Shown here: in pieces, positions 13,876-15,667 of the stretch
Layout of the letters: the number at the start of each line of letters is the position of its first letter
How positions within the stretch are numbered: the stretch's first letter is position 1
Assembly: GCA_900544635.1 (NCBI GenBank)
Contig: UQVV01000019.1
Span: 1-15,667 of the forward strand
Origin: an uncultured Cloacibacillus sp.
GTDB taxonomy: Bacteria; Synergistota; Synergistia; Synergistales; Synergistaceae
Direction of reading: 5' to 3'
DNA: 15,667 nucleotides
Program-made: the position numbers and the translations under genes
The notes under the pieces: model-generated
The model's input: only the letters and a program-made list of their open reading frames with translations
Databases searched by the model: none
Told to the model about the DNA's origin: nothing

Positions 13876-13981
13876 TCGCACATGACGGCGCGGCGGTACG
13901 CTAAGCGCGTAAAATCCGCGAAAAACGCGCTTCGTTCCGCGCATTTGCGGCGGCGCGCGGAAACGATACGCCTTCCCCGCG

Positions 13982-14010
13982 TGGACGCGTGCGCCGCGCC
14001 GTTGTAAGAT
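13982..14010 (+). promoter_or_regulatory. Possible dsdA promoter
   Basis: TGGACG (13982-13987) and TAAGAT (14005-14010) each match 4 of 6 consensus bases and are exactly 17 nt apart. Start of transcription would be near 14017, about 40 nt before the dsdA ATG. Moderate match only. Confidence 0.4.
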
Positions 14011-14055
14011 AGAGCCGCAGCTTCATCACAACGACATAAAACGGGAGGCGCGGCT

Positions 14056-15393
14056 ATGGACAAGGAACAGGTGCGTAAGCTTATGGAAGAAAACCCGACT
14101 GTGAGGGCGCTCGCCGAAGAGCGCGAAATACTCTGGCTCAACTCGAAGCTCGCGAGCTTCGAGAAAGCGCGCGGAGGCCTGCCGCTTTCTATGGCGGACG
14201 TAGACGATGCGGAGGCGCGGCTCGCGCGCTTCGCTCCGTTCATAATGAAGAAATTCCCCGAGACGGCGGAGGCCCGCGGGATAATCGAATCCGAGCTGCG
14301 CGAGGCCGCGGCGATGAAGGAGCGGCTCTGCGATAAATACGGCGCGAAAATCGAAGGCCGCCTCTTCGTAAAGATGGACGGCGACCTTCCGATAGCGGGC
14401 TCGATAAAGGCGCGCGGCGGCATCTACGAGGTGCTCAAGCACACGGAGGAGCTCGCGCTCGAGCACGGCCTGCTGAGCGATGGCGATTCGTATGAAAAGC
14501 TCGCGTCGGACGAGGCGCGGAAATTCTTCTCGCAGTACACGATGCAGGTCGGCTCGACCGGCAACCTCGGCCTCAGCATCGGCATCATGAGCGCCGCCGT
14601 CGGCTACAACGCAGTCGTCCACATGTCCGCCGACGCGCGCGCCTGGAAGAAGGCGCTGCTGCGCAGCCACGGCGTCAAGGTCATAGAGTACGACACGGAC
14701 TACAGCGAGGCGGTCAAGCAGGGGCGCGTGCAGTCCGACGCCGACCCGAAGAGCTATTTCGTAGACGACGAGAACTCGAAGAACCTCTTCCTCGGCTACG
14801 CCGTCGCGGCGAAACGTCTCGTCCCGCAGCTTAAAGCGCTCGGCGTTACGCCGGACGCGGAGCATCCGCTCTTCGTCTACCTGCCCTGCGGAGTCGGCGG
14901 CGCGCCGGGCGGCGTCACCTTCGGGCTGAAGCAGATATTCGGCGACGCCGTCCACTGTTTCTTCATAGAGCCTACGCAGGCCCCCTGCATGGTCCTCGGC
15001 ATGGCGAGCGGCCTGCACAACGGCATAGCGGTCAAGGACATCGGGCTGACCGGCCTGACCCACGCAGACGGCCTCGCGGTCGGGCGCGCATCGGGCTTCG
15101 TCGGCCGCGTCATGGAGCCGCTGCTCTCTGGCGGCTTCACGCTGCGCGACGCGAAGCTCTACGAATATATGCGCGACCTGCTCGAGACGGAGAACGCCTT
15201 CATCGAGCCGAGCTCCTGCGCGGCCTTCGAAGGCCCGGCGCTTCTCGGACGCAGCGAAGAATGGCGCGAATATATAAAAGCGCACGGCCTCGCCGAAAAG
15301 ATGAAAAACGCCGCCCACATAGCGTGGGCGACCGGAGGCCGCCTCGTGCCCGAAGAAATAAGGAAGGAATATATCGCGACGCGCCTCGCGTAA
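14056..15393 (+). CDS. dsdA: D-serine ammonia-lyase (D-serine dehydratase)
   Basis: A PLP-dependent fold-type II lyase that converts D-serine to pyruvate and ammonia; 445 residues, almost the same length as E. coli DsdA. GSIKARGGIYEVL places the PLP lysine at residue 118, the position known in E. coli DsdA. GSTGNLGLSIG from 166 is the SxxGN loop that binds the substrate carboxylate. CGVGGAPGG at 278-286 is the glycine-rich phosphate-binding loop. LNSKLASFEKARGG near 28-41 and SSCAAFEGP near 391-399 are further DsdA-type segments. GGGAGG lies 7 nt before the ATG. It is transcribed away from etfB. No adjacent DsdC-like regulator or DsdX permease is in the window; the binding-protein gene on its other side may belong to an uptake system. 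Some members also use D-threonine. Confidence 0.94.
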   Translation: MDKEQVRKLMEENPTVRALAEEREILWLNSKLASFEKARGGLPLSMADVDDAEARLARFAPFIMKKFPETAEARGIIESELREAAAMKERLCDKYGAKIEGRLFVKMDGDLPIAGSIKARGGIYEVLKHTEELALEHGLLSDGDSYEKLASDEARKFFSQYTMQVGSTGNLGLSIGIMSAAVGYNAVVHMSADARAWKKALLRSHGVKVIEYDTDYSEAVKQGRVQSDADPKSYFVDDENSKNLFLGYAVAAKRLVPQLKALGVTPDAEHPLFVYLPCGVGGAPGGVTFGLKQIFGDAVHCFFIEPTQAPCMVLGMASGLHNGIAVKDIGLTGLTHADGLAVGRASGFVGRVMEPLLSGGFTLRDAKLYEYMRDLLETENAFIEPSSCAAFEGPALLGRSEEWREYIKAHGLAEKMKNAAHIAWATGGRLVPEEIRKEYIATRLA

Positions 15394-15417
15394 ATCCGCG
15401 GAAAACGGCATGAAAAA

Positions 15418-15454
15418 ACGGCGGGGCGCCGCTTGAGCGCTCCGCCGTCCGTTT
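15418..15454. terminator. Bidirectional terminator between dsdA and the solute-binding protein gene
   Basis: A 12-bp stem (15418-15429 with 15437-15448, one G-T wobble) with a 7-nt loop. The plus strand continues CCGTTTTG and the minus strand continues with a run of T (complement of A 15413-15418), so it can end both convergent transcripts. Confidence 0.8.
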
Positions 15455-15469
15455 TGCGCGGAAGATTGG

Positions 15470-15667
15470 TTATTTATCCGCTCCGAAATACTTTGCGTAG
15501 AGCTTGTCGTAAGCTCCGCTCTCCTTGCAGCGCGCGAGCGCGTCGTTGATTTTGTCGAGCAGCTCCGCGTTCCCCTTGCGCACCGCTATCGCGAGCGGCT
15601 GCGCGACGCCGTCCTCCGAGGTGATGACGAGGCGGCCGTCGTAGACGTTCTCAATAAGGTAGCGCGC
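15470..15667 (-). CDS. Amino acid ABC transporter substrate-binding protein (family 3), C-terminal fragment
   Basis: The last 65 residues of a periplasmic binding protein of the SBP_bac_3 (polar amino acid) family; the rest lies beyond the right edge of the window. PLAIAVRKGNAELLDKIND followed by ALARCKESGAYDKLYAKYFG is the standard C-terminal end of this family (the AVRKGN strand, then the terminal helix and YxKYFG). The stop is TAA on the minus strand at 15472-15470. The ligand is not readable; glutamine, histidine, cystine and similar ligands are known in the family. It converges on dsdA and shares its terminator. Confidence 0.9.
   Translation of the reverse strand, partial: ARYLIENVYDGRLVITSEDGVAQPLAIAVRKGNAELLDKINDALARCKESGAYDKLYAKYFGADK

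Noticed and set aside
14026..15411. Long open frame (461 codons) on the minus strand opposite dsdA
   Set aside because: dsdA is unmistakable on the plus strand. The antisense frame is arginine/histidine/valine-rich low-complexity text, a by-product of GC-rich third positions, with no ribosome site or family motif.
1..15667. CRISPR arrays, tRNA or rRNA genes, insertion sequences
   Set aside because: No regularly spaced repeats, no tRNA cloverleaf or rRNA segments, and no transposase or integrase coding sequence were seen by eye in the window.

Overview
The window looks like a piece of chromosome from an anaerobic, amino-acid-using bacterium. The base composition is GC-rich, but the isoleucine codon ATA is used freely. 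The gene content is a branched-chain amino acid (Liv) ABC transporter, a polar amino acid binding protein, a D-serine ammonia-lyase and an Etf-linked 2-hydroxyacid dehydrogenase. This fits the Synergistota (for example the Cloacibacillus/Synergistes group) best. That placement is an inference from content and codon style, not from a marker gene.

Layout. (1) 2-4168, + strand: the end of livK, then livH, livM, livG and livF, a complete high-affinity branched-chain amino acid importer apart from the truncated livK. A strong hairpin terminator between livK and livH probably lets the binding protein be made in excess over the membrane parts. A second terminator follows livF. (2) 4347-6353, + strand: an accessory-looking two-gene cassette, a 473-residue protein of unknown function and a small P-loop kinase-like protein. 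A 13-nt direct repeat lies on each side, and a 500-nt gene-free, hairpin-rich stretch follows. (3) 6862-10050, + strand: a coiled-coil/double zinc-ribbon protein, the ribosome/rRNA methyltransferases prmA and rsmE, and an LrgA/LrgB (CidA/CidB) membrane pair. (4) 10049-10294, - strand: a near-consensus promoter and an intrinsic terminator about 200 nt apart with no convincing gene between them, a candidate small RNA. (5) 10416-13768, - strand: etfB, etfA and a GlcD/LctD-type FAD dehydrogenase in translationally coupled order, ending in tandem terminators. (6) 14056-15393, + strand: dsdA, divergent from etfB. (7) 15470-15667, - strand: the C-terminus of a family-3 solute-binding protein, separated from dsdA by a bidirectional terminator.

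How the genes may work together (inference): the right half converges on pyruvate. DsdA makes pyruvate and ammonia from D-serine. The EtfBA-dehydrogenase set resembles the electron-bifurcating lactate dehydrogenase LctBCD, which interconverts lactate and pyruvate. LrgAB-type proteins are known in some bacteria as pyruvate transporters and in plants (PLGG1) as a glycolate/glycerate transporter. The left half and the far right edge supply amino acids.

Most interesting points for follow-up: the candidate small RNA at 10049-10259, the unknown cassette with its flanking repeat, the palindromic element and orphan terminator at 6410-6717, and the bifurcating-type Etf lacking a ferredoxin domain.
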